A stretch of DNA of 64,000 nt from assembly GCF_009848685.1 (NCBI RefSeq), contig NZ_WXTX01000003.1, positions 124,001 through 188,000 of the forward strand. The letters run 5' to 3'. Origin of the DNA: Andreprevotia sp. IGB-42 (lineage in GTDB: Bacteria; Pseudomonadota; Gammaproteobacteria; Burkholderiales; Chitinibacteraceae). The notes beneath the pieces are model-generated. The model searched no databases and was not told the origin of the DNA. It saw only the letters and a program-made list of their open reading frames with translations. How positions within the stretch are numbered: position 1 is the first letter of the stretch; every line of letters begins with the position of its first letter. Position numbers and translations under genes: made by a program. This document shows positions 51,284-60,107 of this stretch, piece by piece.

Positions 51284-52831
51284 ATGCTCAGCACCCGAAC
51301 CCGCCTCAATCTGCTCATCATCCTGACCGTCACCATCGTGCTGGCGTTGTCTGGCGCGTATTCCTACCTGCAAAGCCGCGATCAGTACCGCACCTCGTTG
51401 CAGGAAAACGAGCTGGCGCTGCAGAAGCGGCTGTCCACCATCCTGCCCGGCATCCTGTGGAATTTCGACCAGGCGCTGCTGCAGCGCGTGCTGGATGCCC
51501 AGATGGAATGGGCAGACCTGCAAACGCTGGCGGTAAGCGCCAATGACGGGCTGTTTGCCGGGCGCGAGCGCGTCGATGGCAAGGTGGTGCGCGTTACCGC
51601 GCTGCCCGGCACGGAAAACGGCTACAAAACGCTGTCCATCATTTACGAAGAACGCCCGGACAAACCTATCGGCACCGTACACTACCGCGTGTCCAGCGAA
51701 CGCATGGACATGCGGCTGCGCCAGCTGATCGTGGAAAAAATCGCCGAAATCCTGCTGCTGGACCTGGTACTGACGCTCACGCTGGTGGTGTGCTTCAACA
51801 TCATCATCCTGAACCCGCTGCGCACGCTGGCCGGCGCGCTGGATCACGCGGCCGGGCAAACGCACTTTTCGCTTGATGAGCTCAAGCTGGGCGGCAACCT
51901 GCGCAACGAGTTTGCCAGCCTGGCGGACAGCGTACGGCGCATTGCCGCGCGCTTGCTGGCGGAGCTGGAAGAGCGCCGCAATGCCAATGCGGCGCTGAAA
52001 GACGCGATGTTCCGCGCCGACGAGGCCTACCACGAGCTGAAAATGGCACAGAACGAGCTGGTGCAGATCGAGAAAATGGCCTCATTGGGCGGGCTGGTAG
52101 CCGGGGTGGCGCACGAGGTGAATACCCCCGTGGGCGTGATCCTGACCAGCGCATCGGTGCTGGCCGAGGAAAGCCGCGATTTACGCGCGCAGCTCGATGC
52201 AGGCGCGATGAAGAAATCGGACCTGCTGCGCTATTGCGATACGGCGGTTCAGTCAGCCGAGCTGATCCTGGGCAATGCCGAGCGCGCCAGCGAACTGATA
52301 CGCAGCTTCAAGCGTGTGGCGGTCGACCAGACCTCTGAAGCGCGCCGTACCTTCGAGCTGGGCGAATATCTGAATGAGGTCATCGCCAGCCTGCACCCCA
52401 CGCTGAAGCGCAGCCAGCTCAATGTAGAAGTGGCAATTACCGGCAGCATACAGATGGACAGCTACCCAGGTGCGTTATCGCAGGTCATCACCAATTTCGT
52501 CACCAATACCATCTGCCATGCGTATGAAGAAGGCGAGGCCGGCAGGCTGCAGATTTCCACCGAACAGGAAGGCAGCGCAGCGATCATCCGCTTTACCGAC
52601 TTTGGCAAAGGCATCGCCTATGAGCACCAGGGCAGGATATTCGATCCGTTTTTCACCACCGCGCGCGGCAGCGGCGGCAGCGGGCTGGGGTTGAACGTGG
52701 TTTACAATCTGGTCACGCAAACGCTGGCTGGCACCGTGGCGGTCAAGAGCATGCCGGGGGAAGGCTCCACATTCATCATCAGCATTCCGCTTGCAGCCCC
52801 CAGACGTGCAACAGCCGCTGAATTGGCCTGA
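51284..52831 (+). CDS. Orphan sensor histidine kinase
   Basis: A 515-residue kinase with TM1 at about 8-28, a periplasmic domain of about 125 residues and TM2 at about 156-176. A HAMP-like segment and coiled coil follow. The phospho-acceptor is His277 (LVAGVAHEVNTPVGVI, the HEVNTP variant). The ATPase has N-box FVTNTICHAYE, G1 DFGKGIAYEHQGRIFDPFFT and G2 GSGGSGLGLNVV. No response regulator is adjacent. The HEVNTP type is common in kinases with many sensory inputs; the signal is unknown. Confidence 0.9.
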   Translation: MLSTRTRLNLLIILTVTIVLALSGAYSYLQSRDQYRTSLQENELALQKRLSTILPGILWNFDQALLQRVLDAQMEWADLQTLAVSANDGLFAGRERVDGKVVRVTALPGTENGYKTLSIIYEERPDKPIGTVHYRVSSERMDMRLRQLIVEKIAEILLLDLVLTLTLVVCFNIIILNPLRTLAGALDHAAGQTHFSLDELKLGGNLRNEFASLADSVRRIAARLLAELEERRNANAALKDAMFRADEAYHELKMAQNELVQIEKMASLGGLVAGVAHEVNTPVGVILTSASVLAEESRDLRAQLDAGAMKKSDLLRYCDTAVQSAELILGNAERASELIRSFKRVAVDQTSEARRTFELGEYLNEVIASLHPTLKRSQLNVEVAITGSIQMDSYPGALSQVITNFVTNTICHAYEEGEAGRLQISTEQEGSAAIIRFTDFGKGIAYEHQGRIFDPFFTTARGSGGSGLGLNVVYNLVTQTLAGTVAVKSMPGEGSTFIISIPLAAPRRATAAELA

Positions 52832-52900
52832 AAAAGGCCGCTTCCCGGCGTTTGTCCGTCCGGGCCTGCTATGCTTGCGCTTTTGCCAGACACGTACGCC

Positions 52901-53959
52901 ATGACTCCCTCGATATTGCTCTATTGCCGCCCCGGTTTTGAAGATGATTGCTGCCAAGAGCTGACCACCCACCTGCGCGACGACGGTGAATGGCACAAGG
53001 GTATCGGCTACGTACTGTTCACCCCGCACGATTATGCTGAAGCGCAGCGCCTGCTGCGCGAGCTGGACGTCAACCAGCTGATTTTTGCCCGCCAGCTGGT
53101 ATTTGCACTGGCCCGCGTTGAACTGGGTGAGCGCGACCGCCTGACCCCGCTGCTCGCAGCCATTGATGCGCTGCCAGCCAACCAGCAAGGGCCATGGAGC
53201 GAAATCTGGCTGGAACACCCGGACAGCGATGCAGGCAAGCAGCTATCGGGCTTCTGCAAGCGCTTTGGCGATATCGTCGGCAAGGCGCTGGCGGCACGCG
53301 TGGCAGCCAAGGCCGGACGCTGGCGCCTGCATCTTTTCTATACCAGCCTGACGGAAGTCTTCATCTGCGTGGCCGATCCCTACCGCAGCAGCCCGTGGCC
53401 GCTGGGCATAGCCCGCGTACGCATGCCCAGCGTAGCGCCCAGCCGTTCCACGTTGAAGCTGGCCGAAGCGTTCATGGTACTGATTCCGGATATCGACCAG
53501 CGCCTGAAAGCCGGCATGGTCGGCGTTGACCTGGGCGCTGCACCGGGTGGTTGGACGTACCAGCTCGTCAGCCGCGGACTCAAGGTGTTTGCCATCGATA
53601 ACGGGCCGATGAAAGGCGACATGGCCATCCACCCGCACGTGAAACACCTGCGCGAAGACGGCTTCAAATACCGGCCACAGCACCCGGTGGACTGGCTGGT
53701 ATGCGATATGGTCGAGCAGCCGATGCGCATTGCCGAACTGATGGCGCGCTGGTTTGCCAGCGGCATGACACGGCATGCGGTATTCAACCTGAAACTGCCG
53801 ATGAAGAAACGCTGGCAGGAAATCGAGCGCTGTTTCGACCTGATCGATTCCACGCTGGAAGATGCCGGCATCAAGTACACGCTGGTGGCCAAGCAGCTCT
53901 ACCACGACCGCGAAGAAATCACCTGTTACCTGGCCCGGCCAAGCGGGCGCCAGCGTTGA
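52901..53959 (+). CDS. rlmM: 23S rRNA (cytidine-2498-2'-O)-methyltransferase RlmM
   Basis: A 352-residue methyltransferase. The N-terminal THUMP-like region (ILLYCRPGFEDDCCQELTTH) precedes an Rrm-J-type Rossmann domain. The SAM site is MVGVDLGAAPGGWTYQLVSR (near residue 207), followed by Asp and Lys residues typical of 2'-O methyltransferases (DWLVCDMVEQ, FNLKLPMKKRW). It modifies C2498 of 23S rRNA in E. coli. The start ATG at 52901 gives MTPSILLYC; an upstream in-frame ATG adds ten unlikely residues. Confidence 0.95.
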   Translation: MTPSILLYCRPGFEDDCCQELTTHLRDDGEWHKGIGYVLFTPHDYAEAQRLLRELDVNQLIFARQLVFALARVELGERDRLTPLLAAIDALPANQQGPWSEIWLEHPDSDAGKQLSGFCKRFGDIVGKALAARVAAKAGRWRLHLFYTSLTEVFICVADPYRSSPWPLGIARVRMPSVAPSRSTLKLAEAFMVLIPDIDQRLKAGMVGVDLGAAPGGWTYQLVSRGLKVFAIDNGPMKGDMAIHPHVKHLREDGFKYRPQHPVDWLVCDMVEQPMRIAELMARWFASGMTRHAVFNLKLPMKKRWQEIERCFDLIDSTLEDAGIKYTLVAKQLYHDREEITCYLARPSGRQR

Positions 53960-54014
53960 CAGGCAAATGCCGCACCGCATAGGCTGACGGCTCAACAGAT
54001 ACAGGGGAATGTGC

Positions 54015-54440
54015 ATGCTCAAGGAATTCAAAGAATTTGCCATGCGCGGCAATGTGGTCGACCTGGCGGTCGGGGTGGTGATCGGCGCGGCGTTCGGCAA
54101 GATCGTTGATTCGCTGGTCAAGGACGTAATCATGCCGCCGCTGGGTTTCATCATCGGCAAGGTTGATTTCGTGAACCTGTTCTTCGTTTTGTCGGAAGGC
54201 AAGACGCCCGGCCCTTACACTACGCTGGAAGCCGCAAAAAACGCGGGCGCGGTCACGGTCAACTACGGTCTCTTCGTCAATACCTGCATCAGTTTCGTGA
54301 TCGTGGCTTTTGCGATCTTCCTGGTGGTGCAGGCCATGCACAAGCTGCGCCACGCCGAGCCAGCCAAACCGGCAGAACCTGCGCCTACGCCTGAGGACAT
54401 CGTGCTGCTGCGCGAGATCCGCGATTCGCTGAAGAAGTAG
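54015..54440 (+). CDS. mscL: Large-conductance mechanosensitive channel
   Basis: A 141-residue channel that releases solutes on hypo-osmotic shock. The N-terminal amphipathic start [20 protein letters not shown] and TM1 ([20 protein letters not shown]) are highly conserved. A periplasmic loop, TM2 ([19 protein letters not shown]) and a Pro/Ala linker with a charged C-terminal helix ([11 protein letters not shown]) follow. GGGA lies 7 bases before the chosen ATG; another ATG two codons upstream is less well spaced. Confidence 0.97.
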   Translation: MLKEFKEFAMRGNVVDLAVGVVIGAAFGKIVDSLVKDVIMPPLGFIIGKVDFVNLFFVLSEGKTPGPYTTLEAAKNAGAVTVNYGLFVNTCISFVIVAFAIFLVVQAMHKLRHAEPAKPAEPAPTPEDIVLLREIRDSLKK

Positions 54441-54466
54441 ACCGCGTATCGGCAGGCAGGCACCAG

Positions 54467-54488
54467 CGCCGGCTTTTTAGCCGGCGTT
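54467..54488 (+). terminator. Possible terminator after mscL
   Basis: CGCCGGC / GCCGGCG form a 7-bp stem with loop TTTTTA, followed by TTG. The T run is in the loop and only a weak T tract follows, so efficiency is uncertain. Confidence 0.5.
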
Positions 54489-54538
54489 GTCGTTTATGCA
54501 GGGCTATAAATCCGCTATCAACGCTGACGGATGCCACG

Positions 54539-55180
54539 ATGAAACGACGCGACCTGCTGACACTTGCCGCACTGGGCCCGCTGGGCTGGATGATGCACAC
54601 GCTGGCGGCCGATACGCCGGCGAAAACCGGCATACGTACCATCAAGGGTACAGTGATGCTCAACGGCAAACCCGCCCAGCCGGGCATGCCGGTGGTGCTG
54701 GGTGACGTGATCGAAACCGGCCCGGACAGCCAGGTGATCTATGTAGTCGACAGCGATGCATTCCTGCAGCGCGCCAACAGCCGCGTGGAGCTGGGCGGCA
54801 ACCCGCTCAAGCGGATATTGCGGCTGACCACCGGCGCCCTGCTGGGCGTGTTCGGCAAGGGCGATACCACGCTGCACACCAGCACCGCCACCATAGGCAT
54901 ACGTGGCACCGCCTGTTACATGGAATGCGAGCCAGCACGCAGCTATGTGTGCCTGTGCTATGGTGAAGCCGAGCTGACCCCGGACGCCGCGCCGGAAATG
55001 GCCATGCGCTATCACACCCAGCACCATGAAAAACCGTACTGGATACTGAAAGACGGGGCGGTGATGGTACCCACCACGGCCATCAACCACAGCGATGCCG
55101 AACTGGAATTGCTGGAAAGCCTGGTTGGCCGCGTACCGGCGTTTGTGCGCGACAACAGCAAGTTCGGCCGCCGATACTGA
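54539..55180 (+). CDS. FecR-domain protein with Tat-like signal
   Basis: A 213-residue protein. The N-terminus MKRRDLLTLAALGPLGW has a twin-Arg and hydrophobic stretch, suggesting export or membrane anchoring. Residues 30-150 are a FecR fold (TIKGTVMLNGKPAQPGMPVV, VIETGPDSQVIYVV, ATIGIRGTACYMEC). Four cysteines cluster at 126, 130, 138 and 140 (CYMEC...CLC), which could bind metal or form disulfides. No sigma factor or TonB receptor is adjacent, so it is probably not a classic FecR anti-sigma signalling protein. Confidence 0.75.
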   Translation: MKRRDLLTLAALGPLGWMMHTLAADTPAKTGIRTIKGTVMLNGKPAQPGMPVVLGDVIETGPDSQVIYVVDSDAFLQRANSRVELGGNPLKRILRLTTGALLGVFGKGDTTLHTSTATIGIRGTACYMECEPARSYVCLCYGEAELTPDAAPEMAMRYHTQHHEKPYWILKDGAVMVPTTAINHSDAELELLESLVGRVPAFVRDNSKFGRRY

Positions 55181-55198
55181 AGTACCCGGTAATGTAAA

Positions 55199-55220
55199 AA
55201 CGCCGGCATCAGCCGGCGTT
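55199..55220. terminator. Shared terminator between the FecR-domain gene and hisC
   Basis: AACGCCGGC / GCCGGCGTT form a 9-bp stem with a 4-base loop. On the minus strand it is followed by TTTAC, so it best serves hisC; it may also act on the convergent FecR-domain gene. Confidence 0.75.
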
Positions 55221-55240
55221 CTGTCGTGAGGTACGCAACC

Positions 55241-56341
55241 TCAATCGGCGAGTGCAGCTTCCAGCACTTCGATGAAGCGCGCATTCTCCTGCGGCAGGCC
55301 GATGGAGACACGCAGCGAATCGGGCATGTTGTAACCAGCCAGCGGGCGCAGGATCACGCCATTCTGCAGCATGTACTGGTTGAGTGCTTTCGCATCGCCC
55401 ACGTGGAAGGTCACGAAGTTGCCCCAGCTCTGGATAAACGGAATACCCAGCCGCTGCAGTGCGCCGGTGATCTGCGCCATGCCTTCGGTGTTGATGCGTA
55501 CCGATTCACGCAGGAACTCGATATCGTCCAGCGCGGCCTCGGCAGCGGCCAGTGCCAGGTTGTTCACGTTGAACGGACGGCGCACGCGGTTGATGATGCC
55601 GGCCACTTCTTCGCTCATCAGCGCAAAGCCGACGCGCAATCCCGCCAGGCCGTATGCCTTCGAGAACGTGCGGCACACCAGCAGATTGGGAAACTGGCGC
55701 AGCCAGGAAATCGAATCGGAACGCTTTTCCTGCGGCAGGAATTCGGTGTAGGCCTCGTCCAGCACCACCAGCACGTCCTTCGGGCACTTTTCCAGGAACT
55801 CGATCAGGTCGCCGGGGCGAGCCAGTGTGCCGGTCGGGTTGTTGGGGTTGGCAATCCACACCACGCGGGTATCGGGACGGATGGCAGCCAGCATGGCTTC
55901 CAGGTCGTGGCCGTAATCGATCGCGCGTACTTCGATGCCGGTGGCACCGGTAGCCTGTACTGCCAGGGGGTACACGGCAAACGTGTATTGCGCATACACC
56001 GAGGAAACGCCCGGCGCCAGGAACGCGTGCGCAATGAATTCGAGGATGTCATTGGAGCCGGCCCCCAGGATGACCTGGCTTTCCTTCACACCGAACTTCT
56101 GGCCGATCTTGTGCTTGAGCGAGAACGCCGCATCGTCCGGATAGCGCGCCAGATCACCCAGTTGCGCGGCAACGGCAGCTCGCGCCTTGGGGCCGATACC
56201 CAGCGGATTTTCGTTGGAGGCAAGTTTCACGATGGTGGCCGGATCCAGATTGAGTTCACGTGCCACTTCGTCGATGGGACGACCAGGTTGGTACGGAGAA
56301 ATGGCGCGAACGTATTCGGGGGCGAGATCACAAAGCGACAT
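55241..56341 (-). CDS. hisC: Histidinol-phosphate aminotransferase
   Basis: A 366-residue PLP enzyme that makes histidinol phosphate in histidine synthesis; many HisC proteins also transaminate aromatic amino-acid precursors. Motifs: KLASNENPLGIGPKA, GAGSNDILEFIAHAFLAPG, WIANPNNPTGT, LDEAYTEFLP, PLP-binding Lys228 in CRTFSKAYGLAGLRVGF, and LRVSIGLPQENARF. It stands alone. In many betaproteobacteria this gene directly follows pheA; here a LOG-GNAT pair and a diguanylate-cyclase gene intervene. Confidence 0.95.
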   Translation of the reverse strand: MSLCDLAPEYVRAISPYQPGRPIDEVARELNLDPATIVKLASNENPLGIGPKARAAVAAQLGDLARYPDDAAFSLKHKIGQKFGVKESQVILGAGSNDILEFIAHAFLAPGVSSVYAQYTFAVYPLAVQATGATGIEVRAIDYGHDLEAMLAAIRPDTRVVWIANPNNPTGTLARPGDLIEFLEKCPKDVLVVLDEAYTEFLPQEKRSDSISWLRQFPNLLVCRTFSKAYGLAGLRVGFALMSEEVAGIINRVRRPFNVNNLALAAAEAALDDIEFLRESVRINTEGMAQITGALQRLGIPFIQSWGNFVTFHVGDAKALNQYMLQNGVILRPLAGYNMPDSLRVSIGLPQENARFIEVLEAALAD

Positions 56342-56469
56342 GGGGCAGTTCCTGACTGACTGGCACGGGAAACCTGAAGATTACCACGTCGGCAACGCGC
56401 ATACGTCCGTCACCCCAAGCTTTGCTTTGTCAGTATTGCTCACTATGTTGGATTGAAGCCCACTGGAAA

Positions 56470-57702
56470 ATGCCGATTGTGTATCCAGTTCCCCTCAGTG
56501 AGTTCCTGCATCCGCGCTCCATCCTGACCCTGGCCGCCGCCGTCTTCTTCACCAGCGGGTTCATGATGGCACTGATGGGATGCCGACGGCGCGTCTACCC
56601 CGGCTACTGGCACTGGGTAGCAGGCCAGTTTGCATTCGCGCTCAGCGCGCTGGCCATTGCGTTGCGCGGCGTCATCGATCCATTCTGGTCGATGCATTTC
56701 GCCAATGCGCTACTGCTGCTGCAACCCATCCTGATCGCAGCCGGGCTGCGACGCTTCCTGTCCCAAGCGGTAGGTCAGCGCGAGCAGATGGACTACCTGC
56801 TATGGGGCTTTGCCTACACGGCATGGCTGATCAGCGTGCTGGGGCATGCCCCGCATGGCGTGAGCATCTTCATCTTTTCCATGGGCTTCGTGCTGCTGAG
56901 CGCGCGACTGATCCAGCTTGGCTACCGCAGCCTCTATCCCGCCGTGCAAGGCACGCTGAACCTGCTGTTGGGCAGTTATGCGCTGTGTGCACTGGTACAA
57001 CTGGCACGCGGCGTGATCAGCCTCACCGCCGAGGAGGCCGCCATTCTGGGCGATGGCGCCATGTTCGGCCTGGCATTCATTACCTTCGTATTGCTGGCCA
57101 TCATTACCATCAGCATGCTGTTGCTGATGAATTACGAGCGCGCCGAAAGCGAACTGCGCGCCATCGAATCGCAACTGATGGAGCTCGCCAACACCGACGG
57201 GCTCACCGGCATACCCAATCGCCGGCATTTCCTGTTTCTGGCCGAGCGCCTGCAGGCCATCGCCGCACGCGGCCCCCGCCCTGCGCTGCTGATCATCGAT
57301 GTCGATCACTTCAAGCAGATCAACGATGCGCGCGGGCACATGGCGGGGGATGTGGTACTGCGCGCCATCACGCATGCCATTGCGGACGTGCTGCGTGGCG
57401 GCGATACGCTGGGCCGCCTGGGGGGAGACGAATTTGCCGTGCTGCTGCCGGAGAGCGACAGCCATGCAGCCGGCGAGGTGGCCAGCCGTATCGTGAAATG
57501 CGTGCGCCAGTTGGTGATTCCGGAATTCGGCCCGGCACCCACACTGAGCATCGGCATGGCGGTGTTCACGCAAGGTGATTCGGTCAGCGAAGTGATGCGC
57601 CGGGCTGATCAGGCGCTATATGCAGCCAAGCGGGCCGGCCGCAATTGCGCAATGACGCAGGATGGCGAACATTGCGTGGATGATCTGGAAAAAACCGCCT
57701 GA
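56470..57702 (+). CDS. Membrane-bound diguanylate cyclase
   Basis: A 410-residue protein. About six N-terminal membrane helices (residues 12-220) resemble a MASE-type sensor. A coiled segment follows (NYERAESELRAIESQLMELA), then a GGDEF domain: TDGLTGIPNRRHF, LIIDVDHFKQINDARGHMAG, and GGDEF near residue 318, with the inhibitory RxxD (RGGD) five residues before it. It therefore probably makes cyclic-di-GMP under product control. There is no EAL domain. The ATG before PIVYPV is chosen over an earlier in-frame ATG that adds an unlikely leader. Confidence 0.92.
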   Translation: MPIVYPVPLSEFLHPRSILTLAAAVFFTSGFMMALMGCRRRVYPGYWHWVAGQFAFALSALAIALRGVIDPFWSMHFANALLLLQPILIAAGLRRFLSQAVGQREQMDYLLWGFAYTAWLISVLGHAPHGVSIFIFSMGFVLLSARLIQLGYRSLYPAVQGTLNLLLGSYALCALVQLARGVISLTAEEAAILGDGAMFGLAFITFVLLAIITISMLLLMNYERAESELRAIESQLMELANTDGLTGIPNRRHFLFLAERLQAIAARGPRPALLIIDVDHFKQINDARGHMAGDVVLRAITHAIADVLRGGDTLGRLGGDEFAVLLPESDSHAAGEVASRIVKCVRQLVIPEFGPAPTLSIGMAVFTQGDSVSEVMRRADQALYAAKRAGRNCAMTQDGEHCVDDLEKTA

Positions 57703-57749
57703 TCCGCGCAAACTGAGCCAGCACCGCTTTGCCTGATCAGACTGATGGT

Positions 57750-58364
57750 CTAGCCGCGCACCATGCGCAGGCTGGCGGGCGGATCCTGCGCCAGCAGCGC
57801 GGTAACGCGCGTTTCCACCACTGTCCTGAAGCCATGCCGGGTATAGAACTTCACTGCGCCCGGATTGCCATTATCCACATCGGTATGGATCTGGCCGAAG
57901 CCCGCAGCCTCGGCCAACAGCACGATATCGTGCAGGATGCGGCTACCCAAGCCATGGCCGCGTAGCGCACCGTTGACCGCCAGCGAGCGCAGATACCATG
58001 CCTGCTCGGGCACATGCGGAAACAGGAAAGCCAGCTCAGCGGTGCGCCGCTGCAACACCGACGCATCCAGCGGCAGCAGATCCAGCTGCCGTTCCAGCGC
58101 TGCGGCCATGCCTGCGCCGGCGCTGGCCGGGTAATGCGCAGCCAGTGCAGCCAGCTCGCCATGATGCAGCCATACCTGGTGATGTGCATGGCTATAGCTG
58201 CCCTCACCGGCCTGCCACAACCGGGCCAGGTTGGACACGATCAGCTCCGGCGTCAGCGCAAACCAGTAATCGTAAAATGCGGGGTCGGATTGGTAGATCA
58301 ACGCGGCAGCCTGCCGCGCGTCCTGCGGCTGGCCAGTACGGTCATTGAAGTCTGGAGCCAACAT
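57750..58364 (-). CDS. GNAT family N-acetyltransferase
   Basis: A 204-residue acetyltransferase. The acetyl-CoA motif is LRSLAVNGALRGHGLGSRIL (near residue 128), with a DVDNGNPGAVKFYTRHGFRT C-terminal strand. The N-terminal DARQAAALIYQSDPAFYDYW is typical of GNATs annotated near MarR or LOG genes. The start at 58364 has AGGAGG 5-7 bases upstream, better than an ATG seven codons earlier. It follows the LOG gene by 82 bases in the same direction. Confidence 0.85.
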   Translation of the reverse strand: MLAPDFNDRTGQPQDARQAAALIYQSDPAFYDYWFALTPELIVSNLARLWQAGEGSYSHAHHQVWLHHGELAALAAHYPASAGAGMAAALERQLDLLPLDASVLQRRTAELAFLFPHVPEQAWYLRSLAVNGALRGHGLGSRILHDIVLLAEAAGFGQIHTDVDNGNPGAVKFYTRHGFRTVVETRVTALLAQDPPASLRMVRG

Positions 58365-58446
58365 TGCCACCTCCTGCAGCGACATGCCAGGCGTTCGTCT
58401 CAATGTGGTCAGAGCGCTGCGGAAGGCCACGGTTCCACCCTGGCGA

Positions 58447-59034
58447 TCAGGTCTTGACCAGCCAGTCTGCCTTTGCCCAGCCTGTGGGCAGCACTGGCGT
58501 ATTCATCAGCAGTTCCAGCAAGCGTGCCGGCTCATCTGCAAATTGCAATTTGGCACATTCGGCATCGTGTACAAACCCTTCCTGCACGGTTTTTTGCAGG
58601 AAATCCTGCAAGCCGCTGTAGTAGCCAGCTACGTCAAGCACACCCACCGGCTTGCCATGCAGGCCGATCTGCCCCCAGGTGAGAATTTCAAACAGCTCGT
58701 CGAAGGTGCCGAAGCCACCGGGCAAGGCAATGAACGCATCGGCCAGATCGGCCATCATTGCCTTGCGCGTATGCATGGAATCGACCACGTGCAGCTCGGT
58801 GCAACCTACCAGCGCAAGCTCGCGCCCTACCATGAATTCGGGAATCACCCCGATCACCCTGCCACCGGCCTGAAGGCAACTTTGCGCCACTTCACCCATC
58901 AGGCCCACATGCCCGCCGCCGTAGACCAGCGTCAGGCCCTGTTCTGCCAGCAGCCTGCCGGTGGCACGTGCAGCGTCACCATAAGCCGGGTTGGCGCCGT
59001 GGCGCGAGCCGCAGAATACCGCGACCGACTTCAT
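58447..59034 (-). CDS. LOG-family phosphoribohydrolase (YvdD type)
   Basis: A 195-residue enzyme of the lysine-decarboxylase-like (LOG) family. The core motif is FIALPGGFGTFDELFEILTW (P-G-G-x-G-T-x-x-E), with an N-terminal VAVFCGSRHGANPAY nucleotide fold and LVYGGGHVGLMGEVAQ. Relatives cleave nucleoside 5'-monophosphates, and in plants and some bacteria they release free cytokinins. It overlaps the pheA stop by 4 bases (ATGA) and is therefore coupled to it. The role in this operon is unknown. Confidence 0.92.
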   Translation of the reverse strand: MKSVAVFCGSRHGANPAYGDAARATGRLLAEQGLTLVYGGGHVGLMGEVAQSCLQAGGRVIGVIPEFMVGRELALVGCTELHVVDSMHTRKAMMADLADAFIALPGGFGTFDELFEILTWGQIGLHGKPVGVLDVAGYYSGLQDFLQKTVQEGFVHDAECAKLQFADEPARLLELLMNTPVLPTGWAKADWLVKT

Positions 59035-60104
59035 AGCACCGCCGCCGGATAAGCACCAAGCACCTTGACGAAGGCCGCGGTCTGGCGCAATTCGGCCAGC
59101 GCACCGATCAGCTTGTCGTCGCTGGCATGGCCTTCGATATCGACAAAGAACAGGTATTCCCACAGCCCGGCGCGACTGGGGCGCGACTCGAACTTGGTCA
59201 TCGATACGCCATGGCGCGCCAGTGGTTCGATCAGCGAATGCAATGCCCCCGGGCGATTGGGGGCGGAAATCACCAGCGAGGTTTTATCCCGGCCCGATGC
59301 CGTGGTCTGCTGGTGACCCAACACCAGGAAACGCGTGGTGTTGTTGGGTTCGTCCTCGATGTTTTCCGCCAGCTTGTTCAGTCCGAATTTCTCTGCGGCA
59401 GCATCACCGGCAATCGCGGCGGAAGTGGCGTCCAGGCTGGCCAGCCGTGCGGCTTCCGCATTGCTGGCAACGGAAATGCGCTCGACATCAGCGGGCAGGT
59501 TCTTGTTCAGCCATTCGTGACATTGCGCCAGGCTCTGTGCATGTGAATACACGCGCTTGATGGCGCCGCGCTCCGGCCCAAGGTGCAACAGGTGGTGATG
59601 GATACGCAGTACCACCTCGCCGCAGATGGACAGCGGCGAATTGACCATCAGGTCCAGCGTGCGGCCTACCGCGCCTTCGGTGGAATTCTCCACCGGCGCC
59701 ACCACGTAGTCCGCCGTACGGGCTTCCACTGCCCGGAATGCTTCATCGATCGACGCACAAGCGTGCGTAGTGGCTGCATGGCCGAAATGCTTGATGGCCG
59801 CAGCTTGGCTGAACGTACCTTCCGGCCCGAGGAAGGCAATGGTCAACGGGCGCTCCAGCGCCAGGCAGGCCGACATGATCTCGCGGAACAGCCTTGCAAC
59901 GGCTTCCCCGGACAACGGCCCCCGGTTCAGCGACTTGATGCGGCTGAGTACCTGCGCTTCGCGCTCTGGCCGGTATACCACGCCACTGCCCTTGATCTCG
60001 CCGATGGTGCGCGCATGCTGCGCGCGCTGGTTCAGCAGCGCCAGCACCTGGGCGTCGATGCCGTCGATAGCGTCACGATGTGTTTTCAGCAGTTCTTCAC
60101 TCAT
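59031..60104 (-). CDS. pheA: Bifunctional chorismate mutase/prephenate dehydratase (P-protein)
   Basis: A 357-residue fusion enzyme for phenylalanine synthesis. The chorismate mutase domain (1-85) has LLKTHRDAIDGIDAQVLALL and ARTIGEIK. The prephenate dehydratase domain (95-270) starts IAFLGPEGTFSQAA and has VENSTEGAVGRTLDLM and TTRFLVLGHQ. A C-terminal ACT domain (about 278-357) has SLVISAPNRPGALHSLIEPL and KFESRPSRAGLWEYLFFVDI, the Phe-binding feedback site. It follows serC by 3 bases and overlaps the LOG gene by 4, so the three are one unit. Confidence 0.97.
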   Translation of the reverse strand: MSEELLKTHRDAIDGIDAQVLALLNQRAQHARTIGEIKGSGVVYRPEREAQVLSRIKSLNRGPLSGEAVARLFREIMSACLALERPLTIAFLGPEGTFSQAAAIKHFGHAATTHACASIDEAFRAVEARTADYVVAPVENSTEGAVGRTLDLMVNSPLSICGEVVLRIHHHLLHLGPERGAIKRVYSHAQSLAQCHEWLNKNLPADVERISVASNAEAARLASLDATSAAIAGDAAAEKFGLNKLAENIEDEPNNTTRFLVLGHQQTTASGRDKTSLVISAPNRPGALHSLIEPLARHGVSMTKFESRPSRAGLWEYLFFVDIEGHASDDKLIGALAELRQTAAFVKVLGAYPAAVL

Positions 60105-60107
60105 GTT

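Noticed and set aside
57871-57879. Perfect DnaA-box-like TTATCCACA
   Set aside because: A single copy inside a GNAT coding sequence with no cluster of boxes, AT-rich unwinding region or dnaA gene.
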